Program-made: the position numbers and the translations under genes
Source: Mycolicibacterium sphagni
GTDB taxonomy: Bacteria > Actinomycetota > Actinomycetes > Mycobacteriales > Mycobacteriaceae
Reading direction: 5' to 3'
Length of the DNA stretch: 64,000 nucleotides
NCBI RefSeq assembly: GCF_013337765.1
Contig: NZ_VBSB01000001.1
Coordinates: 1-64,000 of the forward strand
Shown here: one piece after another, positions 24,896-31,760 of the stretch
How the letters are laid out: each line of letters begins with the position of its first letter
Position numbering within the stretch: position 1 is the stretch's first letter
The notes under the pieces: model-generated
What the model was told of the DNA's origin: nothing
What the model saw: the letters and a program-made list of their open reading frames with translations, nothing else
Databases searched by the model: none

Positions 24896-24940
24896 TCGGT
24901 GCGGTGGCCTGTGAGTCTGTGACTTCGGCCGCCGCACCGA
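24896..24940 (+). other. Strong RNA hairpin before the capsid gene
   Basis: Bases 24896-24909 pair with 24927-24940 (14-bp stem, one G-to-A mismatch) around a 17-nt loop, in the 198-bp gap between the scaffold-like and capsid genes. No T-tract follows, so it may attenuate, process or stabilise the capsid message rather than end transcription. Confidence 0.5.
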
Positions 24941-25034
24941 TCAGCCCAGGCGGGCAATCTGCCGCAGGCCGTAGGCCGCGCAGTCCCAGATCCTTCGTTC
25001 ACTTTTCAATTCGCCTGAAGGGCAACAACTTAAT

Positions 25035-25877
25035 ATGACTCTCATCACCTCCGCTGCCGGTGGTACACACGCCCTGCTGCACGAGCAGCTCGGCCCCCTC
25101 ATCGTCCAGCCCGTCCGTCAAATGTCTGTCGCACTACGCATTGCCAGCGTGATGACCACTGATGCCACCGAGTACCGCATCCCCATCGTCGAGGGAGACG
25201 CTGGTGTTGCGTGGATCGCCGAGGGCGCCGAAATCCCGTCGACTGACGCCGAATTCGACGAAATCGTCGTAACCCCGCGCAAGATTGGCGGCCTGTCGAT
25301 CATCTCCCGCGAGCTGGCCGAGGATTCAGAGCCCAGTGCACAGGCCACCGTCGGCGAGGGGCTGGCCGAGAAGATCGCCCGTGGCCTCGACTCGGCGTTC
25401 TTCGGCAACACCGTGACCAACGGCCCCAGCGGGCTCCTGTCGGTGGTGGGTGTGTCCACCGTCGACACCGCCGGGACAATCGCCAACACCGACCCGTTCG
25501 CCGAAGCCCTGAGCCTGGCCGAGACCGCCGGTGCGGCCGTGACATCGTTCGTCGCCCACCCCACCACCGTGCTCGCGCTAGCCAAGGTCAAGAAGCAGAC
25601 CGGCAGCAACGAGCCGCTGCTCGGCTACGACGCCAGCCAGCCCACGCAACGACAGGTGCTCGGCATCCCGCTCATCCCCAGCGCCGCGGTGGCTCCCGGA
25701 GATGTATGGGCGATCCCGCAGGCCAAGGTCGTAGTCGTACTGCGCAACGATGTGCGCCTCGACATCGACCGCTCCCGCTACTTCGAGTCCGACCGGGTCG
25801 GCATCAAGGCGACCATGCGCGTCGGGTTCGGCTTCCCGCACCCCGCGGCGATCGTGCGCCTGTACGTCGCGCCGTAA
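25035..25877 (+). CDS. HK97-fold phage major capsid protein
   Basis: 280 residues with the HK97 major-head pattern: VMTTDATEYRIPIVEGDAGV and WIAEGAEIPSTDAEFDEIVV form the E-loop and spine region, GLSIISRELAEDSEPSA and LAEKIARGLDSAFFGN the spine helix, then TSFVAHPTTVLALAKVKKQT and DRSRYFESDRVGIKATMRVG the P and A domains. No N-terminal delta domain or fused protease is present, unlike Rv1576c of phiRv1 as I recall it. It is the only clear head gene in the element, so a helper phage would need to supply portal, terminase and tail. Confidence 0.92.
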   Translation: MTLITSAAGGTHALLHEQLGPLIVQPVRQMSVALRIASVMTTDATEYRIPIVEGDAGVAWIAEGAEIPSTDAEFDEIVVTPRKIGGLSIISRELAEDSEPSAQATVGEGLAEKIARGLDSAFFGNTVTNGPSGLLSVVGVSTVDTAGTIANTDPFAEALSLAETAGAAVTSFVAHPTTVLALAKVKKQTGSNEPLLGYDASQPTQRQVLGIPLIPSAAVAPGDVWAIPQAKVVVVLRNDVRLDIDRSRYFESDRVGIKATMRVGFGFPHPAAIVRLYVAP

Positions 25878-26054
25878 CACCTTTCGGTGGTGTGGCTGTC
25901 GTGCCCTCTCCTATTCGGGTGAAGCGCCGCCACTGCGGAAATGCTGCAGCACACCACCATCCCGAGAGCGCCCCGCGCGTGCGCGTAGTTGCGACCTCCG
26001 CGCCGCGCGGGGCCTCACACCCAAGGGGGGTGGCGGGTGCCCCCGAAGTCGCCT

Positions 26055-26102
26055 ATTTCCGCATCTCACGGCATAGGCGGAAATCTCTCCCCGGTGTTTT
26101 TT
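26055..26102 (+). terminator. Probable terminator of the capsid transcript
   Basis: ATTTCCGC and GCGGAAAT form an 8-bp perfect stem with a 14-nt loop, followed within 11 nt by a run of six T. This is the most factor-independent-like terminator in the window. Confidence 0.55.
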
Positions 26103-26178
26103 CCCAACCGTTGTCGGTGCCGACCCGAACGCAGGCGCTCGGCGGCGTGGCCCGTCGTAGTACCGCCAGACGCAGACG

Positions 26179-26214
26179 ACGAAGGCGCCACCCCCGCGGG
26201 GATGGCGCCTTCGT
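26179..26214. terminator. 36-bp near-perfect palindrome between convergent genes
   Basis: ACGAAGGCGCCA (26179-26190) pairs fully with TGGCGCCTTCGT (26203-26214), and the bases between include CCCCGCGGGG, so only one base pair is mismatched over the whole stem. It lies 10 bp from the stop of the minus-strand DGQHR gene and after the capsid gene, fitting a two-way terminator. Confidence 0.65.
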
Positions 26215-26223
26215 GGCCGAGAC

Positions 26224-27495
26224 CTACAGCTGAGCGGGGGCCTTCTTGTACCAGCCCGTGATGACCCCGACCAGATGAACGATGTTCTGCGTCCGCATGA
26301 TCGGTGCATTCGCGTTCGGCTCGAAGTCACCGTTCGCCTCGGTGGTGCGCCAGATGCTCGTCTCAGCGACCGGCGCCGCCATGTGGCGGTCCAGCTTCTT
26401 GAAGAAGTCGGTGATGTCATCCAGCTCCGCGGGGTCGTCACCTGCGCGCAGCTCCCGGAACACCCCGGCCAGCACGCGCAGCATGCCCACCGAGCCCAGC
26501 AGTGAGGAGCGCCGCAGGGTCTGCGACGTCGACAACTCATCGGCCTTCAATTCGGCTTCAGGATCGTCTTCGGTGACCGCGGCCAGCCCCACGAAGGCCG
26601 TGGAGATGACGTCGAGGAAGTCCTTCACCTGTTCGATCACCTCACCGTCGGTGAGGGTCTGCTCGGCCTTCTTGCTGATGCGGCCACCCGCGCCGGCGAT
26701 CACCGCACGGGTGATGTCGGCGACGTGCTTGGCGCCCATCAGGTTCCGGTTCTTCATCGTCATACGGTCCTGCTCGGCGTCGACCCTGCCCTTGAGCAGA
26801 GGGTGGTCGATGACGTCGGACAGGGTCCGGTTGGCGACCTTGTAGCTGTCGAAGCGGGCGCGGACTGCGCTGCTAATGCCCTTAGCGTTGTCGGCGACGT
26901 CCACGAACATCTGCTGGCCCTTGATCGGGTCGGGCTCGACGTAGATGTCCAGACCGACGAATTCCGTCCTCAGCCGATTCATCTGGGCTATCAGGGTCTC
27001 GCGCTCCTGGGCGAGCTTCGCTGCCTTCTCGGGGCTAACCTTGCGCGCCGTCTCGCGGTCGTTCGCAGCGATCGCGTCGGTGATGCGCTGCTTCTCGAAC
27101 CACACACCGAGGACACGGTGCTGTCCGTCGATGGTCCGCATCGACGAGATGCCGCCAATGGCCCACGGCACCGTTAGGTAACCCACCGCGCCGTGCTCGT
27201 CCACCTTCTCGAACTTGCAACCTCCGGTATCGCGGGCCAGCAGAGCGGGAGCGACCCAGTCCTTCTTGGTGTCGAGGTACTCACCGAAGTGCTTGGCGTG
27301 GAGCCGGTCGACCTTGCGGTTGTCCTTGTCCACGTTGTTCGGATCAGGCACCGGCAGAATCGTCGGGAGATCCAGCAGCGGAACCCGCGTGCTGTAGACG
27401 TCGCGGCCTCCCTGCTGGGTCCGAATTGCCAGGTACGTGCTGGAATCTTGCGGCTTCGACAGCCGCAGCGGGTCAACCGAGATGGAAGTGGTCAC
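26224..27495 (-). CDS. DGQHR-domain protein, DndB-like
   Basis: 423 residues from GTG27495, with AGGAG 5 nt upstream; the longer frame beyond it is not supported. The DGQHR motif is at residues 123-127 (SMRTIDGQHRVLGVW), preceded by VPWAIGGI and followed by FVGLDIYVEPDPIKGQQMFVD and a NAKGISSAVRARFDSYKVAN stretch, all typical of DGQHR/DndB proteins with a ParB-like fold. The helical C-terminal half ends in FFKKLDRHM and IVHLVGVITGWYKK. DndB controls phosphorothioate (dnd) operons; DGQHR proteins also occur alone on mobile DNA. No dnd genes are nearby. It has its own strong promoter and is opposite in strand to the rest of the element. Confidence 0.82.
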   Translation of the reverse strand: MTTSISVDPLRLSKPQDSSTYLAIRTQQGGRDVYSTRVPLLDLPTILPVPDPNNVDKDNRKVDRLHAKHFGEYLDTKKDWVAPALLARDTGGCKFEKVDEHGAVGYLTVPWAIGGISSMRTIDGQHRVLGVWFEKQRITDAIAANDRETARKVSPEKAAKLAQERETLIAQMNRLRTEFVGLDIYVEPDPIKGQQMFVDVADNAKGISSAVRARFDSYKVANRTLSDVIDHPLLKGRVDAEQDRMTMKNRNLMGAKHVADITRAVIAGAGGRISKKAEQTLTDGEVIEQVKDFLDVISTAFVGLAAVTEDDPEAELKADELSTSQTLRRSSLLGSVGMLRVLAGVFRELRAGDDPAELDDITDFFKKLDRHMAAPVAETSIWRTTEANGDFEPNANAPIMRTQNIVHLVGVITGWYKKAPAQL

Positions 27496-27547
27496 GCAAG
27501 CTCCTATGTGAGGTGTTAACCCCCAAATCGGAGGCCGGTAGTGACAA

Positions 27548-27588
27548 ACTATACAGACACCGCGTTGTTGACGCAAATAAGATCTTAT
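27548..27588 (-). promoter_or_regulatory. Promoter and operator-like palindrome of the DGQHR gene
   Basis: On the minus strand TTGCGT (27571-27576) and TATAGT (27548-27553) are spaced by 17 bp. Directly upstream of the -35 lies the perfect 12-bp palindrome ATAAGATCTTAT (27577-27588). The leader to the GTG is about 45 nt. The region is AT-rich against its surroundings. Confidence 0.65.
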
Positions 27589-27970
27589 CGGACCCAACAA
27601 GAGGCTACCAAGCCATGCCGTTAGGAATGGCATGTAAGCCGGTGGGCCGTCAGTCCGAGGGCGCCGACCAGGACCGCGTTAGCCGATGGCCGACCTGAGC
27701 ATCGACATGGACTGCTCGGATCGTGCGGGCCCAAAGAAGGGAGCCGACACGCGAACCCTCGAAGTCTGGGTGCTGTAGCTTGTCTGGCTGCGCGGGTAGC
27801 GTTCTGCGCGGGAGTGGCGAAACCCCGACGGGGGCCGACCCGCCAGTCGGGTTCACGCCGATCGCGTTTGGTCGATGCAGGACCGGCGGCAACACCAGAC
27901 AATTCGGCTCCGCAGAAGGAACGAAAACGGCGAGTCGGCAGATTCGGACCACATCCGGGATGGATCGAAC
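27589..27970. other. Gene-free gap between divergent cargo genes
   Basis: 382 bp without a supported gene. It holds a small hairpin (CATGCC at 27614-27619, GGCATG at 27629-27634) and a 23-codon frame from ATG27707 without a ribosome site. No clear -35/-10 pair was found for the plus-strand gene that follows, though a TAGCGT occurs near 27800. Confidence 0.5.
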
Positions 27971-29455
27971 GTGGCGAAGAGGGACGAGCCGCTGCGGATG
28001 GATGAAACGCACAAGCGGCTGCTGGACTGGACCTACGGGCAGCCGCCGTCGGAGCGGCTCGCCGCGCTGATTCTTGATGACGAAGGCTATCGGGACATCG
28101 ACCCGTCACATCCGCTAGGCGGCCCAGACGGCGGCCGCGACGGCCACTGCACCCGCGACGGCGAGGAAGGGGTCTGGGCGGTGTACTTCCCCCGAGGTCA
28201 GCAGAGCTTGAAGGACATCGGCGACAAGCTGGTGGCAGACATCGACGCTGCGCGAAAGCACGACCCGGAGTTTTTGGTATTCGTGACGAACCAAGAGATC
28301 CGCCATTCCGAACGGACCAGCCTTCGAGCCCTCGGCGGTGAGATCAGAATCGAACTGCTCCACCTAGAACGGGTCGGCACCAATCTAGATCGGCAAAGAA
28401 TGGCCGCCGTCCGCGAGCAGTTCCTGAAGATCCCGGCGACGCCGGTGTCTGATGACCCTTCTATCGACTTGAGGGTTTCGTTGGTCGGCACCGCCCACAT
28501 GTTCACCGACGACAACAAAGTTCTGAATCACTGGGTAGCGATACGTGAAAAGGAGATTCGCAAGAAGTCGGAACAAGGGCATGCAAGGCTGCGGGCCGAG
28601 CAGGAAAAGAAAGAACGCGCAGAAGCCGAACGGCGGGCTCAACAGGCTCGACAGGCAGCGGAGAAGGCCCGCGAGACCCGCATGGAGCCCTTTCCCGGAC
28701 GGTTCGGCGGCAGCGCCATTGAAATGCCTTGGGGGGGTGACTTCTTGCGTGACAGCAAGATTTTCGATGCAGTCACGATGGAGCAGGCTGTGCCCGACTT
28801 CATTTCACGGATGCGAGGCATCCAGGGCGTGGAGGTGCCGCAGCCACCCGAGCCCCTGAGCGAGGAGGAGATCGCCAGCCGAGTCGCTGCGTACCGAACC
28901 ACCTTAGAGTCGCGCTGGCCTTCGTGTAGGGACTACCTCGCAGGTGTCGGTTGGGATGGCATGCACATCCGAATCAAGAACGAGGCCAAGAGTTTTCTAA
29001 CCGACGTCGAGGTCATCTTGACGTTCCGTGGCGCACGCGGAGTAGACCATGAAGGGCTCGACGACTTCGAACTCATGAAGGTCCAGGACCCGGCCTGGGA
29101 GCCTCCGAGGGACCCGCTCTACTACACCGCCATACCCGCGATGGCCCGCTTCCGCTCCAAAGATTTTCCTATCGAGTGGCGGGACAACGACGATGGGGAT
29201 CTGGAGGTGACCATCACACTTGCACGCCTGCGGCCGCTTTCTGAATGGCGAAGCGAGGACTACGGCGACGAGGTCGTATTGGTCGTAGACCCCGGCGCAG
29301 ACATCGACGAGGTCTCTGTCACGTTCACTGCGACCGCACGCACCCATGACGATGTCTTCGAGGGCGCGCCACTCACGGTCCCGGTCGAAAAGATTTCGAT
29401 GCTGGACAAACTGTTGGCAGTGATGGAGGCGACGAAAGACACCTCTGATGACTAG
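27971..29455 (+). CDS. Restriction-endonuclease-like protein with coiled coil and beta-rich C-terminus
   Basis: 494 residues from GTG27971 (ATG27998 is an alternative). Residues 15-155 match a widespread domain with DPSHPLGGPDGGRD (44-57), VWAVYFPRGQQSLKDIGDKL (68-87), VFVTNQEI (103-110) and a conserved LHLERV. I read it as PD-(D/E)XK-like from the GGPDGGRD loop, but the expected ExK position reads AVY, so catalysis is doubtful. Residues 192-236 form a charged coiled coil (KEIRKKSEQGHARL, QEKKERAEAERRAQQARQAA). The last 200 residues are beta-rich (GMHIRIKNEAKSFLTDVEVI), perhaps Ig-like. Found between a DndB-like gene and attR, it may be a defence effector; that is inference. Confidence 0.65.
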   Translation: MAKRDEPLRMDETHKRLLDWTYGQPPSERLAALILDDEGYRDIDPSHPLGGPDGGRDGHCTRDGEEGVWAVYFPRGQQSLKDIGDKLVADIDAARKHDPEFLVFVTNQEIRHSERTSLRALGGEIRIELLHLERVGTNLDRQRMAAVREQFLKIPATPVSDDPSIDLRVSLVGTAHMFTDDNKVLNHWVAIREKEIRKKSEQGHARLRAEQEKKERAEAERRAQQARQAAEKARETRMEPFPGRFGGSAIEMPWGGDFLRDSKIFDAVTMEQAVPDFISRMRGIQGVEVPQPPEPLSEEEIASRVAAYRTTLESRWPSCRDYLAGVGWDGMHIRIKNEAKSFLTDVEVILTFRGARGVDHEGLDDFELMKVQDPAWEPPRDPLYYTAIPAMARFRSKDFPIEWRDNDDGDLEVTITLARLRPLSEWRSEDYGDEVVLVVDPGADIDEVSVTFTATARTHDDVFEGAPLTVPVEKISMLDKLLAVMEATKDTSDD

Positions 29456-29484
29456 GGCGTTCTTTAGGGAATCGTTGCCACCGG

Positions 29485-29514
29485 TTGACGAAAGACTTCC
29501 TTGTTGGCCATAGT
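29485..29514 (+). promoter_or_regulatory. Promoter of the last cargo operon
   Basis: TTGACG (29485-29490) and CATAGT (29509-29514) are spaced 18 bp. Transcription would start near 29521, leaving a leader of about 125 nt before the small leader ORF. The -35 contains the TTG that a naive gene call would take as a start codon. Confidence 0.6.
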
Positions 29515-29645
29515 CTGCGCCTGACCGCTGGCCCGAATCGGTGTTGCCCTCTCATGTCCACCCCGTATGGCGCAGAAGGAATTTCGCATCTTCGCGAGCG
29601 CGAGCGCATACCATCATCACGTACAAGGGCAACAAGGAGGGATCC

Positions 29646-29693
29646 ATGCCGGGGGTATCACTGGCTGTGTCGGGTGGGATGGCCTGTGGCTGA
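29646..29693 (+). CDS. 15-codon leader ORF overlapping the next start
   Basis: ATG29646 has the best ribosome site in the element, AAGGAGGG at 29634-29641. It encodes MPGVSLAVSGGMACG and stops at 29691-29693, overlapping the GTG29686 start of the basic protein by 8 nt. This layout fits translational coupling, with ribosomes ending the leader re-starting on the weak GTG. The peptide itself shows no motif. Confidence 0.45.
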   Translation: MPGVSLAVSGGMACG

Positions 29694-30051
29694 AAGTCAC
29701 CAGGAGCGCAAGAAGACACGCATTGCGCGCAAGGCGGCGGCGGAGGCGCAAGCTGCTGAGAATGCGAAGTTAGTTGCCGAGGCTAGAGCGTCAGGCAAAC
29801 TCGCCGCCCCGAACGAGCAATGGCTAGCTCGCGCGAAGGCAGCTGGCAAGGCGGTCAGACGCGCGAAGATGCCCAACCCCAAAAAGCCGCAGGTGCCGAT
29901 CATTGGCCGTCAACGTGCTGTTAACCGGTATGTAGACAATTCGCCTCAGTCTGAGTCGGGCAAGCGGGTTCCTAAGCGAATTACGTCCGTCGTTCGGGGG
30001 GCCTTCCGGGATTGGGGAAGCGGAGCTGAACAGCTGTCGCAACAGTCTTGA
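29686..30051 (+). CDS. Small basic protein, 121 aa
   Basis: From GTG29686 the product begins with AESHQERKKTRIARKAAAEA, a Lys/Arg/Ala-rich helix, followed by LARAKAAGKAVRRAKMPNPK and a basic tail (GKRVPKRITSVVRGAFRDWG). Strong positive charge suggests nucleic-acid binding. No recognised domain. It is translated behind a 15-codon leader ORF and ends 27 bp before the attP left arm, so it is the last gene of the element. The upstream in-frame TTG at 29485 is rejected because it lies in the promoter. Confidence 0.6.
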   Translation: MAESHQERKKTRIARKAAAEAQAAENAKLVAEARASGKLAAPNEQWLARAKAAGKAVRRAKMPNPKKPQVPIIGRQRAVNRYVDNSPQSESGKRVPKRITSVVRGAFRDWGSGAEQLSQQS

Positions 30052-30078
30052 GGCCACACATCTCATCTTTAGAACGTC

Positions 30079-30105
30079 CTTCACCAAATCGCTGACACCA
30101 CATCC
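30079..30105. other. attR
   Basis: The attP left arm CTTCACCAAATCGCTG (30079-30094) is followed by A and the shared core CACCA (30096-30100), after which host DUF222 sequence resumes (CATCCTGAAAACG). Confidence 0.85.
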
Positions 30106-30437
30106 TGAAAACGTTCTGGGGCTGGACAGACGAACAGCTGCCCGACGGCACGGTGATCTGGCGGCTTCCCGGCGGCGACACCTATGTGACGACCCCCGGC
30201 AGCATCGTGCTGTTTCCCGCACTCATGACACCCACAACCCCACCGCCACCTCCGGTGCAACCGCCACCGCATCGCTGTGGCACCCGCACGGTGATGATGC
30301 CCCGACGATCGACGACCCGACGACAGAACCGCGCCCACCACATCACCACCGAACGCACCCGCAACCACACAGACCGCACACCCACCACAGCCCGATCGGC
30401 ACCCCACAACAGCAACGACGACACGCCGCCCTTCTAA
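30096..30437 (+). pseudogene. 3' remnant of the split DUF222/HNH gene
   Basis: Joined to base 20151, it continues the HNH region as [20 protein letters not shown], then [16 protein letters not shown] and a Pro/Thr/His-rich tail ending NSNDDTPPF. It has no start of its own suited to expression. Its stop TAA (30435-30437) is part of the likely -10 box of nei2. Confidence 0.9.
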
Positions 30438-30440
30438 TCT
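30435..30440 (+). promoter_or_regulatory. -10 box of a probable leaderless nei2 promoter
   Basis: TAATCT fits TANNNT and ends 6 nt before ATG30447, with no Shine-Dalgarno. The first three bases are the stop codon of the DUF222 remnant. Confidence 0.45.
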
Positions 30441-30446
30441 GGAACC

Positions 30447-31214
30447 ATGCCCGAGGGCGACACCGTCTTCCACACCGCGGCCAACTTGCGCGATGCGCTG
30501 GCCGGTAAGACGCTGACGCGCTGCGATATCCGCGTACCGCGCTACGCCACCACAGATCTCAGCGGCAACACCATCGATGAGGTCATCAGCCGTGGCAAGC
30601 ACCTGTTCATCCGGGTGGGCCCGGCCAGCATCCACTCACATCTGAAGATGGACGGCGCTTGGCGCGTGAGCCCGCGTGGGACGCCCCAGCGGCAGGCCCA
30701 CAAGATCCGAATCATCCTGGAAACAGCAGACATTCAGGCCCTCGGTATCGACCTGGGTGTGCTGGAGGTCCTGGACCGCGACAACGATCAGGACGTCGTC
30801 GCGCACCTCGGGCCCGACCTTCTCGGCGACGACTGGGATCCCCAGCTGGCTGCGGCCAATCTGACCAGGGAACCCGACCGGCCCATCGCCGCCGCCCTGC
30901 TGGATCAGCGGAACCTCGCCGGTGTCGGCAACGTCTACGCAAACGAGCTGTGCTTCGTGTTCGGTCGGCTGCCGACCAGCCCGGTCAACAGCCTCGCCGA
31001 TCCGCTGCGCGTGGCGAACCAGGCGCACAAGATGTTGTGGGCCAACCGCACTCGCACGAACCGCACCACCACCGGCAACAGTCGTCGCGGACAAGAACTC
31101 TGGGTCTACGGCCGCGCCGGCGAGCCGTGTCGCCGCTGTGGCACACCGATCCTGCGCGCCGAATCCTCCGACTCCGAGCGCGTCACGTACTGGTGCCCGT
31201 CGTGTCAGCGGTGA
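30447..31214 (+). CDS. nei2: Endonuclease VIII-type DNA glycosylase Nei2
   Basis: 255 residues beginning [20 protein letters not shown]; after Met removal Pro2 is the Schiff-base nucleophile and Glu3 the acid, as in all Fpg/Nei enzymes. [30 protein letters not shown] (H2TH) and the zinc finger (CRRCGTPIL with WCPSCQR) complete the family. It removes oxidised pyrimidines and cuts the abasic site. Mycobacterial nei2 is usually next to lhr, and the two are thought to work in the same repair response; here they are 11.9 kb apart. Its end overlaps the convergent DUF1269 gene by 32 nt. Confidence 0.95.
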   Translation: MPEGDTVFHTAANLRDALAGKTLTRCDIRVPRYATTDLSGNTIDEVISRGKHLFIRVGPASIHSHLKMDGAWRVSPRGTPQRQAHKIRIILETADIQALGIDLGVLEVLDRDNDQDVVAHLGPDLLGDDWDPQLAAANLTREPDRPIAAALLDQRNLAGVGNVYANELCFVFGRLPTSPVNSLADPLRVANQAHKMLWANRTRTNRTTTGNSRRGQELWVYGRAGEPCRRCGTPILRAESSDSERVTYWCPSCQR

Positions 31215-31728
31215 TCGGATGGCCCGCGGCCGACATTGCCTCGGCGACCGTCTTCTCGATGCTGTTGATGGTGGCTTTGTCCAGCCGAAGCGCCACGAAC
31301 TTCGCCGCACTCGACAGAGTGATCTCGAGGGGCATCCGGCCGTTCGGATACACGACAGCCACGATCACACCGGTGCCCGCCTCCAGCGCGTCCCCGATCT
31401 CGTTTCGCAGACCCGTCCGCAACTCATGCTCGGCGATCGCCGCGACCAGCCCGGCCGCCGCACCGCCGACCACGACCGACAGCCCGATCGGTGGGATGAA
31501 CAGGCCGAGCAACAACCCCAGGCCGGCACCGATCCCGACAGCGGTCCGGCCATGCCGGTTTTGTGCCTCGATGACCTGCGGGTGCCCGTCGGCATCCTTG
31601 GTGACCAACGCGGCGGCGCGCAACTCCAAACCGTGTTTGATCCGCGCATCAAGCTCGTCGAAGTCGGTGCGGGCGCGGTCGAGATCTGTATACGCGGCTA
31701 TCAAAACCAACTCGTGATCGTCGTCCAT
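31183..31728 (-). CDS. DUF1269-type membrane-associated protein
   Basis: 181 residues from ATG31728. The N-terminal part ([35 protein letters not shown]) and the Gly-rich hydrophobic centre ([40 protein letters not shown]) are the DUF1269 pattern; a [14 protein letters not shown] strand follows. Function unknown; related proteins are membrane-linked stress proteins. It overlaps nei2 tail to tail by 32 nt. Confidence 0.75.
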   Translation of the reverse strand: MDDDHELVLIAAYTDLDRARTDFDELDARIKHGLELRAAALVTKDADGHPQVIEAQNRHGRTAVGIGAGLGLLLGLFIPPIGLSVVVGGAAAGLVAAIAEHELRTGLRNEIGDALEAGTGVIVAVVYPNGRMPLEITLSSAAKFVALRLDKATINSIEKTVAEAMSAAGHPITADTTGTST

Positions 31729-31760
31729 ACCAAGAGTGTGACCCCGTTCACATCCGTCGG

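Larger units (their letters stand above)
25878..26223. other. Gene-free, hairpin-rich gap after the capsid gene
   Basis: 346 bp without a credible gene. It holds a 10-bp perfect inverted repeat (25970-25979 with 26004-26013, GCCCCGCGCG type), an 8-bp one (26055-26062 with 26077-26084, ATTTCCGC/GCGGAAAT), a further GCGGAAAT at 25935-25942, and the long palindrome at 26179-26214. It could be terminators only, a structured RNA, or a packaging site. Confidence 0.6.
20152..30100 (+). mobile_element. phiRv1-like integrated phage satellite, 9.9 kb
   Basis: Both ends are defined by rejoining the host gene: bases up to 20151 plus bases from 30096 restore [10 protein letters not shown] in frame. CACCA is present at both junctions (20152-20156 and 30096-30100). 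Contents in order: serine integrase, Xis-like HTH protein, 55-aa protein, primase-helicase, iteron-like cluster, two small proteins, scaffold-like protein, HK97 capsid, hairpin-rich gap, DGQHR protein (minus), nuclease-like protein, small basic protein. No portal, terminase, protease, tail or lysis gene is present. Size, target gene family and order resemble phiRv1 of M. tuberculosis. No repressor gene is evident. Confidence 0.92.

Noticed and set aside
25706..26233. Frames across the gap after the capsid gene
   Set aside because: They run through strong hairpins, lack ribosome sites and are Arg/Pro-rich shadows.
26224..27495. Full dnd phosphorothioation system
   Set aside because: Only the DndB-like DGQHR protein is present; no DndA, C, D or E type proteins are seen nearby.
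29485..29685. Upstream extension of the basic protein to TTG29485
   Set aside because: The TTG is the -35 of a good promoter (TTGACG-N18-CATAGT), and the extension is unlike the Lys/Ala-rich rest.
29567..29773. 68-codon frame beginning MAQKEFRIFASASAY
   Set aside because: No ribosome site, and its second half is an out-of-frame reading of the basic protein gene.
20100..30440. tRNA or tmRNA as integration target
   Set aside because: Both junctions fall inside a DUF222/HNH coding gene; no tRNA-like fold is seen at either end.
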